The position numbers were made by a program, and so were the translations under genes. From assembly GCA_947384015.1 (NCBI GenBank), contig CANDFN010000002.1, positions 1-32,544 of the forward strand: a stretch of DNA of 32,544 bases, in the 5' to 3' direction. The notes under the pieces are model-generated. The model saw nothing but the letters and a program-made list of their open reading frames with translations, did no database searches and was not told the DNA's origin. Shown one piece after another: positions 8,073 to 16,189 of this stretch (positions within the stretch are counted from its first letter, which is position 1; the number at the start of each line of letters is the position of its first letter). Origin of the DNA: an uncultured Clostridia bacterium. Its GTDB lineage: Bacteria > Bacillota > Clostridia > Christensenellales > UBA1242.

Positions 8073-9551
8073 TTAAAGTAGTATGCAAAGCAATCCACCC
8101 TTACCTTCATTTACAATACGAGAAAGAGTCTTGCGCAATTTCTTTTGTAAATTTTCTGGCATTGCAGTTAATTTGTTATTTAAGCCGTCTCGCACCAAAC
8201 TTTCTAAAGACTTACCAAACATATTGGTTTGCCAAATACCTTGTGGATTATTTTCAAATTGTTGTTGCAAGTAATTGGCAAGTTCTTCGCTTTGCTCGTA
8301 ACCACCCATAATTGGGCGAACTTCAGTTTCTACATCCACTTTCATAATGTGTAAGCTTGGAGCTTGCGCTTTAAGCCTAACTCCACACTGTCCGCCTTGA
8401 TGCACAATTTCTGGTTCTTTAAGCTCCATTTCATCTACACTTGGAACTACTATTCCATACCCAGTTTCATTAACTTGTTTTAAGGCAAGGCTTATTTTAT
8501 CGTATTCTTTCTTTGCTTCGGTTAAACCTTTAAGAGAGGATATAAGTTCGTAATCGTCGCAAATTTCTGTGCCACATTGTTCACTTAATACTTTATAAAA
8601 CAAACCTTCTTTAGGTTGCACCTCAAAAGAAACTGCACCACTGCCAAGTTCTATTGTATTAGAAAGGATAGGTTCGTAATTTTCACTTTCTTCAAATAGC
8701 ACACGATTTTTATCAAAATCTCCAACACGCGCCACATCATCAATTGCCCCGTTTACTGCATCCAAAATTTCTTTTACGGTTGCATTATCAGCAGGCAATG
8801 GTTTTAACCACCTTGGCATTTTTATGTTTATAACTTCTAATGGGAACTGCTTTAAAATTTCACTCATAATAATATCTACATCATCCTTTTTTAATTCATT
8901 AACATTTATTGGTAGCACAGGCGAGCCATATTCTTTGTTTAATTCTCTAACTAAAGCCAAAGTATCTTTATCCCCTGGCTTGCTTGTATTTAATATAGTT
9001 ATAAAAGGTTTGTTGGCGTCTTTAAGTTGTCTAATTGTTCGTTTTTCCGCCTCCACATAACTCGCACGCGGAATCTCGGTAAAGCTTCCGTCTGTTGTTA
9101 CTGCTATTGCTATTGTAGAATGTTCGTTAATCACCTTTTCTGTGCCAATAACTGCCGCTTGCACAAAAGGCATAGATTGCTCGCTCCACGGTGTTTTTAC
9201 AAGGCGAGGTTTATCGTTGTCCATTGCTCCAACAGCACCATCCACCATAAAACCAACGCAATCTATAAGCCTAACCGACATATTTGCATTGCCAACCTTA
9301 ATTTTTACTGCCTCGTTTGGCACAAACTGCGGTTTTGTAGTCATTACCATTGTGCCCTCACTTGCTTGAGGTAATTCATCGTTAGCACGCTCGCGATCAT
9401 GCTTGTTTGTAATATTATCTAACACAAAATTTTGTATAAACTTTTGTATAAAAGTAGATTTACCACAACGCACTGGCCCTACCACACCTATATAAACATC
9501 TCCGTTTGTGCGTCGGGCGATATCTGCATAGATGTTTGAATATTTTTCCAT
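8073..9551 (-). CDS. spoIVA: Stage IV sporulation protein A
   Basis: SpoIVA is the ATPase that polymerises on the forespore outer membrane and forms the base layer of the spore coat. The 492-residue length is typical. The start MEKYSNIYADIARRTNGDVY is a family signature, and Walker A is GPVRCGKST (25-33). Switch-like residues follow in VRLIDCVGFMVDGAVGA, with TTDGSFTEIPR and a TKPGD-like 'LNTSKPGDKDT'. A middle domain follows, then the conserved C-terminus ending in GKGGLLCILL, which anchors the protein. A GGAGG site lies 6 nt before the ATG. The gene is single, with its own terminator and a possible sigma-E type promoter, the mother-cell factor that drives spoIVA in Bacillus. Its presence is strong evidence that the organism can make endospores. 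Confidence 0.97.
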   Translation of the reverse strand: MEKYSNIYADIARRTNGDVYIGVVGPVRCGKSTFIQKFIQNFVLDNITNKHDRERANDELPQASEGTMVMTTKPQFVPNEAVKIKVGNANMSVRLIDCVGFMVDGAVGAMDNDKPRLVKTPWSEQSMPFVQAAVIGTEKVINEHSTIAIAVTTDGSFTEIPRASYVEAEKRTIRQLKDANKPFITILNTSKPGDKDTLALVRELNKEYGSPVLPINVNELKKDDVDIIMSEILKQFPLEVINIKMPRWLKPLPADNATVKEILDAVNGAIDDVARVGDFDKNRVLFEESENYEPILSNTIELGSGAVSFEVQPKEGLFYKVLSEQCGTEICDDYELISSLKGLTEAKKEYDKISLALKQVNETGYGIVVPSVDEMELKEPEIVHQGGQCGVRLKAQAPSLHIMKVDVETEVRPIMGGYEQSEELANYLQQQFENNPQGIWQTNMFGKSLESLVRDGLNNKLTAMPENLQKKLRKTLSRIVNEGKGGLLCILL

Positions 9552-9571
9552 TTAATCCTCCAATCTTAACT

Positions 9572-9601
9572 AACTTATGAAGCATAAAAAAGTTTTATGA
9601 A
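9572..9601 (-). promoter_or_regulatory. Possible sigma-E promoter of spoIVA
   Basis: On the minus strand TTCATAAA (9594-9601) and CATAAGTT (9572-9579) are 14 nt apart. This loosely fits the sigma-E pattern (ATA-containing -35, CATA at -10). No sigma-A promoter is evident here. The call is tentative, because AT-rich DNA gives such matches easily. Confidence 0.35.
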
Positions 9602-9625
9602 TGATTTAAAAAATTTTATAAGCAA

Positions 9626-9650
9626 TAAAAAAATGCGTTTGCGCGCATTT
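9626..9650 (-). terminator. Intrinsic terminator after the 9651 gene
   Basis: On the minus strand AAATGCG pairs with CGCATTT around a short loop, followed by a T-run. It lies immediately past the stop codon of the 9651-9923 gene. Confidence 0.85.
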
Positions 9651-9923
9651 TTATATTCCAGCAGTTATTTCTGTTTTATAGTTTGTCAGCGAAATTTCTT
9701 TTAAACCAGCTTCCCTTCTTATCATGTTAGCATAAATAACGATGTCTACAAATCCGTTATAGCAAACAGCATCTTTATCACATTCTACAATCTCTTGCAT
9801 TTTTTTGCTAATTTTTAGTGCTGTTTGTTTAAGAATATCTTTGGGTGCAGAACCAATGGTCCAAGTGCTTAATCTAGCATATTCACTAGTATTTTTTATT
9901 AGACTTTTTACATAATTTTTCAT
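9651..9923 (-). CDS. Small hypothetical protein
   Basis: 90 residues, soluble and probably helical, with no signal peptide. It contains TWTIGSAPKDILKQTALKIS and a CDKDAVCYNGFVDIVIYANMI stretch. The start at 9923 is used instead of the upstream ATG at 9956 because GGCGG lies just before it and the sigma-A promoter (9945-9973) would leave the upstream ATG at the transcript edge. It is flanked by its own promoter and terminator, so it is a single-gene unit between spoIVA and the 10019 gene. I do not recognise a family; a link with sporulation would be a guess from position only. Confidence 0.6.
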   Translation of the reverse strand: MKNYVKSLIKNTSEYARLSTWTIGSAPKDILKQTALKISKKMQEIVECDKDAVCYNGFVDIVIYANMIRREAGLKEISLTNYKTEITAGI

Positions 9924-9944
9924 TTTTACCGCCTTTACCGACAA

Positions 9945-9973
9945 AATATAACACAATTAATTTGGCATGTCAA
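9945..9973 (-). promoter_or_regulatory. Sigma-A promoter of the 9923 gene
   Basis: TTGACA (9968-9973), a 17-nt spacer and TATATT (9945-9950) on the minus strand. Confidence 0.75.
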
Positions 9974-9979
9974 TAGAAA

Positions 9980-10011
9980 AAAATAAAAAGGTTGTAATTA
10001 TCAACCTTTTT
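9980..10011 (-). terminator. Intrinsic terminator after the 10019 gene
   Basis: AAAAAGGTTG pairs with CAACCTTTTT around a 7-nt loop, followed by T-rich sequence on the minus strand. It sits just past the stop of the 10019-10531 gene and may end the asnS-containing transcript. Confidence 0.85.
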
Positions 10012-10018
10012 ATTTTTA

Positions 10019-10531
10019 TTAAATTTTAGCACGAAGTCTAATTTCTTTTAATATAAAATTAATTTGATTTTGAGTGTAAATTGCCATATCTATAAAATGT
10101 TTTTTATCTGTTTTATCTATAACAATTAATGTATCTATTGGTTTGTTGTTTAAGTTTATTAAATGTAACCCCTCTTCTTCTTTTTTTATTAATTCTACTG
10201 ATTTTATTTGATTATAATAAAGTTTTGTAGTAAACCATCTTGCTTTTGCCGGCTTATTTGCATAGTCTGTATTCCCCTCTTTGTCTTTAACCCAACCATT
10301 TTCCGTCCCAAAACGAAAGTAGTTTTTAGTAAATTTTATATTCTTAATAAAAAATATAATTAAACCAAAGATACAAAATACGGTAAAAAAGATAAATATT
10401 GACATTTTAAGCCAATTTTGATTTTTTGCATATACTACAACTCCCCAAATGCTAAAACATAAACATAATAATATTGCAATATAAAACCATATTACTTTTT
10501 TATTAAAACCAAAAACCAATTTATTTTTCAA
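10019..10531 (-). CDS. Two-helix membrane protein, possible PH-like domain
   Basis: 170 residues. Two transmembrane helices lie near residues 12-34 and 42-63, followed by about 105 cytoplasmic residues of beta-strand character ending in a helix (NQINFILKEIRLRAKI). The arrangement of two helices followed by a strand-rich domain with 'LYYNQIKSVELIKKEEEGLHLI' and 'DTLIVIDKTDKKHFID' resembles small bacterial PH-domain membrane proteins, but I have no firm family match. It starts with TTG, supported by AGAGG 6 nt upstream. The gene lies 25 nt downstream of asnS with no terminator between, so it may be read from the T-box transcript. Confidence 0.6.
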   Translation of the reverse strand: MKNKLVFGFNKKVIWFYIAILLCLCFSIWGVVVYAKNQNWLKMSIFIFFTVFCIFGLIIFFIKNIKFTKNYFRFGTENGWVKDKEGNTDYANKPAKARWFTTKLYYNQIKSVELIKKEEEGLHLINLNNKPIDTLIVIDKTDKKHFIDMAIYTQNQINFILKEIRLRAKI

Positions 10532-10556
10532 TAATAACCTCTACCATTATCTGCCA

Positions 10557-11942
10557 TTAACCAATAATAGAGCCAACAGTGCGTGGGAATATTTCTACGT
10601 CACGGATGTTGCTTACACCTGTTAGATACATAATTAAACGTTCAAAACCTAAGCCATAACCAGAGTGAACATTTGTGCCGTAACGACGGGTGTCTAAATA
10701 CCAAGCATAATCCTTTTCGCTTAAACCAAGTTCTTGCATACGGGCAGTTAACTTGTCTAACCTTTCTTCACGTTGGCTACCACCAATAAGTTCTCCAATG
10801 CCTGGCACAAGCAAGTCTGCCGCCGCAACCGTTTTGCCATCATCGTTTTGACGCATATAAAAGGCTTTTATGTCTTTAGGGTAATTCTTTAAGAAAACTG
10901 GTTTACCATAAACTTCTTCTGTAATATAGCGTTCATGTTCACTTTGAAGGTCTACACCCCATTTTACTGGGAAGGTAAATCTATCTTTAACTTTTTCTAG
11001 TAACTTAATAGCTTCGGTATAATCTAGGCGAACAAAATCGTTTTCTACAATATTGGTTAAGCGTGCAATTAAGCCAGTGTCTACAAACTTATTTAAAAAT
11101 TCTAATTCATCTTTGCATTCTGTCATCACATAACGAATAACATATTTTATCATTTCTTCTTCATTATCCATAAGTTCATCTAAATCACAAAAACAAATTT
11201 CTGGTTCCATCATCCAAAACTCTGCAGCATGCCTGCTGGTGTTAGAATTTTCCGCCCTAAAGGTTGGTCCAAAGGTATAAGTTTTGCCAAAAGCATGGGT
11301 TAAGCATTCTTCGTGCAACTGACCACTAACGGTCAATGCAACCTTTTTACCAAAGAAATCTTTATCGTAATCCACCTTGCCAGATTTTGCCATGCGTTCC
11401 AAATCTAGCGTTGTTACTTGGAACATCTCGCCAGCACCTTCGCAATCGTTAGATGTAATAATTGGGGTGTGGACATAAACAAAGTTACGTTCGTTAAAAA
11501 ACTTATGAATTGCAAAAGCCGCCACCGAACGGATTCTAAACACTGCATTAAACAAATTGCCTCTGGCACGGATTGTTGGTATTGTGCGCAAAAATTCTAC
11601 TGTATGGCGCTTTTTTTGAAGCGGATAATCGGTATCACACTCTCCCAACACTTCTATTGTTTCAGCATTAATTTCAAATGGTTGTTGCGCTTGTGGGGTT
11701 AAAATTAGTTTACCGCTAACACAAAAAGACGCACCAACATTTTGTTTTATAACTTCGTCATAATTTTTTAATTTGCCTTTTTCTACAACTATTTGCACGC
11801 TTTTAAAAGCACCATCGTTAAGCTCTACAAAGGCGATGTTTTTACTATCACGAACCGTTCTTGCCCAACCACAAACAGAAATGGTTTTATCGGCATAATC
11901 TTTATAAGATTTTAACAAATCTCTAATTTCTACTCTTTTCAT
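10557..11942 (-). CDS. asnS: Asparaginyl-tRNA synthetase
   Basis: This enzyme charges tRNA-Asn with asparagine using ATP. The 461-residue length is standard. The N-terminal OB-fold anticodon domain (about 1-110) contains VCGWARTVRDSKNIAFVELN. The class II catalytic core follows: motif 1 around NERNFVYVHTPIITSNDCEG, motif 2 around TFGPTFRAENSNTSRHAAEF, then MMEPEICF, and motif 3 GYGLGFERLIMYLTG near the C-terminus. GELIGGSQREER and YLDTRRYGTNVHSGYG are AsnRS-type. The ATG has an AAGGAG site and lies 10 nt after the aspS stop codon, so the two are one operon behind the T-box at 13711-14253. A dedicated AsnRS implies that tRNA-Asn need not be made by transamidation. Confidence 0.96.
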   Translation of the reverse strand: MKRVEIRDLLKSYKDYADKTISVCGWARTVRDSKNIAFVELNDGAFKSVQIVVEKGKLKNYDEVIKQNVGASFCVSGKLILTPQAQQPFEINAETIEVLGECDTDYPLQKKRHTVEFLRTIPTIRARGNLFNAVFRIRSVAAFAIHKFFNERNFVYVHTPIITSNDCEGAGEMFQVTTLDLERMAKSGKVDYDKDFFGKKVALTVSGQLHEECLTHAFGKTYTFGPTFRAENSNTSRHAAEFWMMEPEICFCDLDELMDNEEEMIKYVIRYVMTECKDELEFLNKFVDTGLIARLTNIVENDFVRLDYTEAIKLLEKVKDRFTFPVKWGVDLQSEHERYITEEVYGKPVFLKNYPKDIKAFYMRQNDDGKTVAAADLLVPGIGELIGGSQREERLDKLTARMQELGLSEKDYAWYLDTRRYGTNVHSGYGLGFERLIMYLTGVSNIRDVEIFPRTVGSIIG

Positions 11943-11952
11943 TTATTCTCCT

Positions 11953-13689
11953 TTATTCCTTAATTAATTGAATGTGAACGTCACGTAATAATTTATCGTC
12001 CACATTGTTTGGTGCGTTTGTAAGTGGGTCGCACCCATTTTTATTCATAGGGAAAGCTATAACATCCCTAATAAATTCGTTATGAGTTAATAACATCATT
12101 AACCTATCAAAGCCTGCGCCTGCACCGCAATGTGGTGGTGCACCATAAGAAAAGGCATTATAAAGCGCTGGGAATTTATTTTCTACAACAGATTTATCTA
12201 ACCCTGCTAGCGCAAATAATTCTACCATCATATTTGGATTATGATTTCTAACCCCTCCGGACAAACTTTCGTAACCATTAATAACTAAATCATACTGATA
12301 AGCTTTTGCTTTTAATGGGTCTTTTTTAACCTCTTCAATGCTTGCCTGTGGCATACTAAATGGATTATGGCTAAATGCAATATTACCGTCATCATCAAGT
12401 TCATAGAATGGGAAATCTACAATCCAAACAAAGTTATATGCACTGTTATCTATTAAGTTTAGACGTTTGCCCAACTCGTTACGCAAAACATCTGCATACT
12501 TAATTACTTTTGCCTTTTCATCAGCCACAAAGAAAATTGTATCTCCTGCTTTGTATTTTAGCATATTGCTTAGTGCTTGCTTTTGCTCTGGTGTAATAAA
12601 CTTTGTTATACCAGTTTCAAATTCACCTTCTTCTGTAACGTGCACATAGGCAAGACCTTTTGCCTCGCGTGATTTTAAAAACTCTGTTAAACTATCGTAA
12701 AACTTGCGTCCTAAACCACCGCAATTTACTTTTATTGCTTTAATTACATTACCATTAAAAGCATTAAAGGTTGTATTTTTAAACACATCAGTTACATCTG
12801 CCACAGTTAGCGGATTTCGCAAGTCTGGTTTATCACTACAATAATTTTTTATTGCATCTTCATAAGTCATTCTAGCAAATGGTGTTACAGGACGTTTGCC
12901 AGCAAAACGTTCAAATATGCTTGCATAAAGTTCTTCTATAACTTTAAATACTTCCTCTTGTGTTGCAAATGCCATTTCCATATCTATTTGATAGAATTCT
13001 GTAGGTGACCTATCCGCCCTTGCATCTTCATCTCTAAAACATGGTGCTATTTGAAAATATTTATCTACACCACTTGTCATTAATAACTGTTTAAATTGTT
13101 GTGGTGCTTGTGGCAAAGCATAGAACTTGCCTGGATTTAGCCTAGACGGAACTAAAAAATCTCTTGCACCTTCTGGGCTTGATGCAGTAAGAATTGGGGT
13201 TTGCACCTCTAAAAAGCCTAAATTGTGCATAAAGTTACGCACATGCAACATTAAGTCACTACGCAATTTTAACATCTCTTTATTATAATCGGCACGCAAA
13301 TCTAGATAACGATATTTTAAACGTAAATCTTCATTTACATCTTGGCTAGATTTTATTTCAAAAGGCAAAGCCTGTTCGCACTTACCTAATATTTTTATTT
13401 CTTCCGCCACTAACTCTATATCTCCGGTTGGCATATTAGGGTTTTTACTGCTACGCTCCCTAACCACACCTTTAATAGACACAACATCCTCTTTATTTAA
13501 CTCACATATGCAATCTTCTGGTAAAATTACTTGTGTTTTGCCATAATAATCGCGCAAAACTAAAAAGGTAATACCTCCTAGTTTACGTATTGTGTCTACA
13601 AAACCTGCTAAGGTTTCTGTTTTGCCAGCATCAACTAAACGCAAACTTCCACAATCTGTTGACCTATAAACATTTTTTAAAATATTCAT
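11953..13689 (-). CDS. aspS: Aspartyl-tRNA synthetase, bacterial type
   Basis: Charges tRNA-Asp with aspartate. It is 578 residues, the usual bacterial length, with an N-terminal OB anticodon-binding domain, a class II core and the bacterial GAD insertion (about residues 280-400). Motif 2 reads FRDEDARADRSPTEFYQIDM; motif 3 is GAGAGFDRLMMLLT near the C-terminus. 'LTASSPEGARDFLVPSRLNPGKF' and 'PQAPQQFKQLLM' are highly characteristic. The ATG has a perfect AGGAGG site. It is the first gene behind the T-box leader, followed by asnS. I cannot decide from sequence by eye whether it is tRNA-Asp-specific or also charges tRNA-Asn; the presence of asnS argues that it need not. Confidence 0.97.
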   Translation of the reverse strand: MNILKNVYRSTDCGSLRLVDAGKTETLAGFVDTIRKLGGITFLVLRDYYGKTQVILPEDCICELNKEDVVSIKGVVRERSSKNPNMPTGDIELVAEEIKILGKCEQALPFEIKSSQDVNEDLRLKYRYLDLRADYNKEMLKLRSDLMLHVRNFMHNLGFLEVQTPILTASSPEGARDFLVPSRLNPGKFYALPQAPQQFKQLLMTSGVDKYFQIAPCFRDEDARADRSPTEFYQIDMEMAFATQEEVFKVIEELYASIFERFAGKRPVTPFARMTYEDAIKNYCSDKPDLRNPLTVADVTDVFKNTTFNAFNGNVIKAIKVNCGGLGRKFYDSLTEFLKSREAKGLAYVHVTEEGEFETGITKFITPEQKQALSNMLKYKAGDTIFFVADEKAKVIKYADVLRNELGKRLNLIDNSAYNFVWIVDFPFYELDDDGNIAFSHNPFSMPQASIEEVKKDPLKAKAYQYDLVINGYESLSGGVRNHNPNMMVELFALAGLDKSVVENKFPALYNAFSYGAPPHCGAGAGFDRLMMLLTHNEFIRDVIAFPMNKNGCDPLTNAPNNVDDKLLRDVHIQLIKE

Positions 13690-13711
13690 AATTCCTCCTA
13701 ATGCAATAAAT

Positions 13712-13739
13712 AAAAAACGCCCTAAATTACTTTAGGACG
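13712..13739 (-). terminator. T-box regulated terminator
   Basis: CGTCCTAAA pairs with TTTAGGGCG (mismatch opposite the C/G near the base) followed by TTTTTT on the minus strand, 23 nt before the aspS ATG. It shares bases with the antiterminator arm. Confidence 0.9.
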
Positions 13740-13776
13740 AATAATTAAATCCGCGGTGCCACCTAAATTCTCGTCG

Positions 13777-14068
13777 TGCCATGCCATTAAACTAAATTGC
13801 TTCACTAGCGTTACGCAATTGTAAGTCTTTAGGCAGGCACTCCTCTTCCCCTTCCGCAAGCCAGTTGCGGTGGGGTCCCCATTTTTTGGGGTCTCCCTTT
13901 GAAGTTCTTTGCCATGCCATTAAACTAAATTGCTTCACTAGCGTTACGCAATTGTAAGTCTTTAGGCAGGCACTCCTCTTCCCCTTCCGCAAGCCAGTTG
14001 CGGTGGGGTCCCCATTTTTTGGGGTCTCCCTTTGAAGTTCTTTGCCATGCCATTAAACTAAATTGCTT
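13777..14068 (-). repeat. 133-bp perfect tandem duplication in the T-box leader
   Basis: Copy 1 (13777-13909) and copy 2 (13910-14042) are identical by eye. A third partial copy of 26 bp (14043-14068) flanks them. The unit is clearly richer in G+C than the surrounding DNA. On the minus strand it holds hairpins: CCCC/GGGG around an A/T loop, CCGCAA/TTGCGG, and AATTGC/GCAATT. Because 133 is not a multiple of three, no reading frame repeats, so the 66-residue ORF across it is not a gene. It sits exactly between stem III and the antiterminator, with the 26-bp segment marking the junctions. Origin unknown: a small mobile hairpin element that was duplicated, or a replication-slippage expansion. Confidence 0.95.
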
Positions 14069-14259
14069 AGTTTATTAGTGCAACTTTATCAGTTTAATTT
14101 ATAGCCAACAAGCCACTTTATTATACCCTTATTGGAGGGCCACCATAAAACTCCGGAGTGTTCTTCATTAAGGCTGTATTAATAAGTTCTCACTATCCTT
14201 ATCTCACTTTAAACCATTTCCTTAACTACTCTTTCCTTCAACGTTTTAAAAACAGATTT

Positions 14260-14288
14260 ATTATAAAACAAAAAAAATCTGCTGTCAA
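14260..14288 (-). promoter_or_regulatory. Sigma-A promoter of the aspS T-box transcript
   Basis: Perfect consensus on the minus strand: TTGACA (14283-14288), 17-nt spacer, TATAAT (14260-14265). The -35 box overlaps the loop of the terminator of the upstream operon. Confidence 0.92.
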
Positions 14289-14296
14289 GCAAATTT
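14270..14296 (-). terminator. Terminator of the lgt operon, overlapping the next promoter
   Basis: AAATTTGCT pairs with AGCAGATTT (one G-T pair) around loop TGAC, then eight T's, on the minus strand. It starts 1-2 nt after the stop codon of the 14298 gene. The loop bases form part of the -35 box of the T-box promoter. Confidence 0.8.
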
Positions 14297-14297
14297 T

Positions 14298-14906
14298 TTA
14301 TTCTTCTTCCTTTTTATTGCCCAAATTAAAAGCTTTCATAATCTCTTCTAGTGGCATGTTTGGGTGTAATGCTTCGTTAAAATCAAAGCCTGATGAGGTA
14401 ATATTATTTATAAGCACATCACTTGGACCGCCACGTTTAATATCTCCGCCCGCTTTTTTGCTATCAAAACAATCTATGATATTATGCAACAATTTTTTTA
14501 TAGGGTCATCCACCACTGTTTGGCGTTTGTTTAAATCTGGTAAAACCGTATCTGTTTTATCGTTAAGCCCTTCGTAAACTAGAGTTTTAAATTTATCTCT
14601 CATATCTCTAAGTTTGCCATCTTTTGTAAGTTCTGGATACCTTGCATAAAGTTCATTAATAATTTGTTCCATGCGCAAATACATTAAACGGCTACGTTGA
14701 ATATCTAAAGAATACAATTTTTTTCTGCTTGCCTCTAACTGATTCGCATGTTCTATACTGGCTATAATAGCACTAGAAATTGATTGTTCTTTACTTTTAA
14801 ACTCGTCAATTATTGCTTTTTGTTTTGCAATTATATTGCGTTGGTCGTTTACCATAGCCTCTAAATTTGCAATTTTATTTTGATACTCAATTTCTTTTCT
14901 GTCCAT
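14298..14906 (-). CDS. Coiled-coil protein of unknown function
   Basis: 202 residues. Residues 1-75 are a long predicted coiled coil (MDRKEIEYQNKIANLEAMV... ASRKKLYSLDIQ), followed by helices and a polar C-terminus ending NKKEEE. SISSAIIASIEHANQLEASR recalls the helical region of DivIVA-like cell-pole proteins, but the N-terminal DivIVA membrane-binding motif is not seen, so I leave it unnamed. The start at 14906 follows an AGGAG site; an upstream ATG (14975) belongs to overlapping membrane-gene sequence. It is the last gene of the operon with lgt, overlapping the gene before it by 20 nt. Confidence 0.7.
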   Translation of the reverse strand: MDRKEIEYQNKIANLEAMVNDQRNIIAKQKAIIDEFKSKEQSISSAIIASIEHANQLEASRKKLYSLDIQRSRLMYLRMEQIINELYARYPELTKDGKLRDMRDKFKTLVYEGLNDKTDTVLPDLNKRQTVVDDPIKKLLHNIIDCFDSKKAGGDIKRGGPSDVLINNITSSGFDFNEALHPNMPLEEIMKAFNLGNKKEEE

Positions 14907-15393
14907 TATGTCTCCTTTTATAAAGTAATGTATTAACAACAAAATATAGCACAAACCAAACAACAACCAGCACAATCATCAGCCATAATTTAATTAGATG
15001 TTGCACAAATAATAAGGTTATCAAACCAAAACCCAGGGTTAAAAAGAATATTTTTATTTGTAATTTATCTTTAAAATAAATAGCGGTTATTATACTACCT
15101 ATTGACACAGCAAAAAAGTAATATGGCCACATCTGGCTTGTAGGTAACTTTGCAAAGTATATCACAATATTTAAAACTCCGCAACAAAATAAAACCACAC
15201 CAAAAAACAAACTGCTGTCTATTTTTAAAGAAAAGGCACGAATAGCAAGCATAATACCTATTAATATAAGCGTTACACCAAAGCTTGTGCGAAAAAACTC
15301 AAATTTTGTTGGAAGCGGCAACAGGTCTAAAATAAACATTAACACATTTGTTGCTAAAATTGCATAATAAAAGATTTTAGACTTTTTGCTCAT
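14887..15393 (-). CDS. Multi-pass membrane protein of unknown function
   Basis: 168 residues with about five hydrophobic helices (near residues 7-24, 35-52, 60-80, 88-105 and 113-150), short loops and a Lys/Arg-rich C-terminus (YKRRHNGQKRN), suggesting a cytoplasmic C-end. No catalytic motif is visible. An AAGGGGGG ribosome site precedes the ATG, inside the end of lgt (17-nt overlap). It is the middle gene of a three-gene operon, so it may serve envelope or lipoprotein functions, but this is position only. Confidence 0.7.
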   Translation of the reverse strand: MSKKSKIFYYAILATNVLMFILDLLPLPTKFEFFRTSFGVTLILIGIMLAIRAFSLKIDSSLFFGVVLFCCGVLNIVIYFAKLPTSQMWPYYFFAVSIGSIITAIYFKDKLQIKIFFLTLGFGLITLLFVQHLIKLWLMIVLVVVWFVLYFVVNTLLYKRRHNGQKRN

Positions 15394-16183
15394 TATCCCC
15401 CCTTCTTTTTAATAAATATTTAACAAAATGATAAATTAATATTCCCAAACCTATTAGCAACATAATTCCACTTAATAGTTGTGAGACCCTAATGTTTGTT
15501 CCAGCGATATATAAGCTATCGCTTCTTAAACCTTCAATCCACATTCTACCTACGCCTTCCCAAATTAAATAGCTTGCAGTGGTCAACCCTGTTGTTTTAG
15601 TTTTATAGTATACAACAAGTAAAATTGCTAAACCTATTGCATTCCACAAACTTTCGTAAAAGAATGTTGCCTGAAACCAAGCATTATAATCCTGTATGAA
15701 CACCGCATACGGGAACCATTGTAAACTTGGCTTTGTAACCAAATTGCCATAAGCTTCTTGATTAAAGAAGTTCCCCCAACGCCCAATAACCTGACCCAAA
15801 ATTAAGCAAGGCACAAGCACATCAAACAAAACTGGCAAAATTTTAATATTCTTTTTTATAAGGCAAAAAATTAAAATTCCAATTATTCCGCCAATTATTC
15901 CGCCATAAATTGCAAGCCCACCTTCCCAAACTTTAAACAGTTCTAAAAATGTATATGTGTGTTCATAAAACAAGCAATAGTAAAGCCTTGCACCAATAAT
16001 TGCACATGGCAAAACTATTATGGCAAGCATTATAATGTCGTCACTTTTTATTCCGCGTTTTTTACACAATTTACAAGCCAAAAATATGCCCGCCAACATA
16101 GATAGCGCCATAATCAAGCCATAAAATTTAATTTCCAAGCCAAAAAGCGAAAATGAATTTGGCGGAATATAGTAAGATTTCAT
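15377..16183 (-). CDS. lgt: Prolipoprotein diacylglyceryl transferase
   Basis: Lgt moves diacylglycerol from phosphatidylglycerol onto the lipobox cysteine of prolipoproteins in the cytoplasmic membrane, the first step of lipoprotein maturation. 268 residues with about seven membrane helices. The Lgt signature GQVIGRWGNFFNQEAYG lies at residues 130-146 (Arg135, Asn138 and Glu143 correspond to conserved residues). WEGGLAIYGG (86-95) and EGVGRMWIEGLRSDSL near the C-terminus are typical of Gram-positive members. The start has no Shine-Dalgarno; a -10 box ends 6 nt before the ATG, so the mRNA may be leaderless. Two unknown genes follow with overlapping ends. Confidence 0.95.
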   Translation of the reverse strand: MKSYYIPPNSFSLFGLEIKFYGLIMALSMLAGIFLACKLCKKRGIKSDDIIMLAIIVLPCAIIGARLYYCLFYEHTYTFLELFKVWEGGLAIYGGIIGGIIGILIFCLIKKNIKILPVLFDVLVPCLILGQVIGRWGNFFNQEAYGNLVTKPSLQWFPYAVFIQDYNAWFQATFFYESLWNAIGLAILLVVYYKTKTTGLTTASYLIWEGVGRMWIEGLRSDSLYIAGTNIRVSQLLSGIMLLIGLGILIYHFVKYLLKRRGDNEQKV

Positions 16184-16189
16184 GTTATC

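Larger units (their letters stand above)
13711..14253 (-). promoter_or_regulatory. T-box riboswitch leader of aspS-asnS
   Basis: On the minus strand the leader starts near 14253. Stem I shows GAAGGAAAGAGTAG and the AGTGAGA distal features. The likely specifier loop GAAG-AAC-A, with AAC at 14160-14162, reads Asn. A stem III hairpin (AAACTAA/TTTAGTTT) ends near 14045. The T-box AGGTGGCACCGCGG lies at 13751-13764 and its antiterminator helix uses GACGAGAAT with ATTATTCGTC. A competing terminator lies at 13712-13739. Uncharged tRNA binding would favour the antiterminator and turn on both synthetases. Without the two 133-bp tandem copies (13777-14042) the leader would be about 275 nt, a normal T-box length. 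The specifier assignment is by eye. Confidence 0.9.

Noticed and set aside
13792..13992. 66-residue minus-strand ORF across the 133-bp repeats
   Set aside because: It lies in the untranslated T-box leader, the repeat length is not a multiple of three, and there is no ribosome site.
13777..14068. CRISPR array
   Set aside because: Only two direct copies without spacers; tandem duplication explains it.
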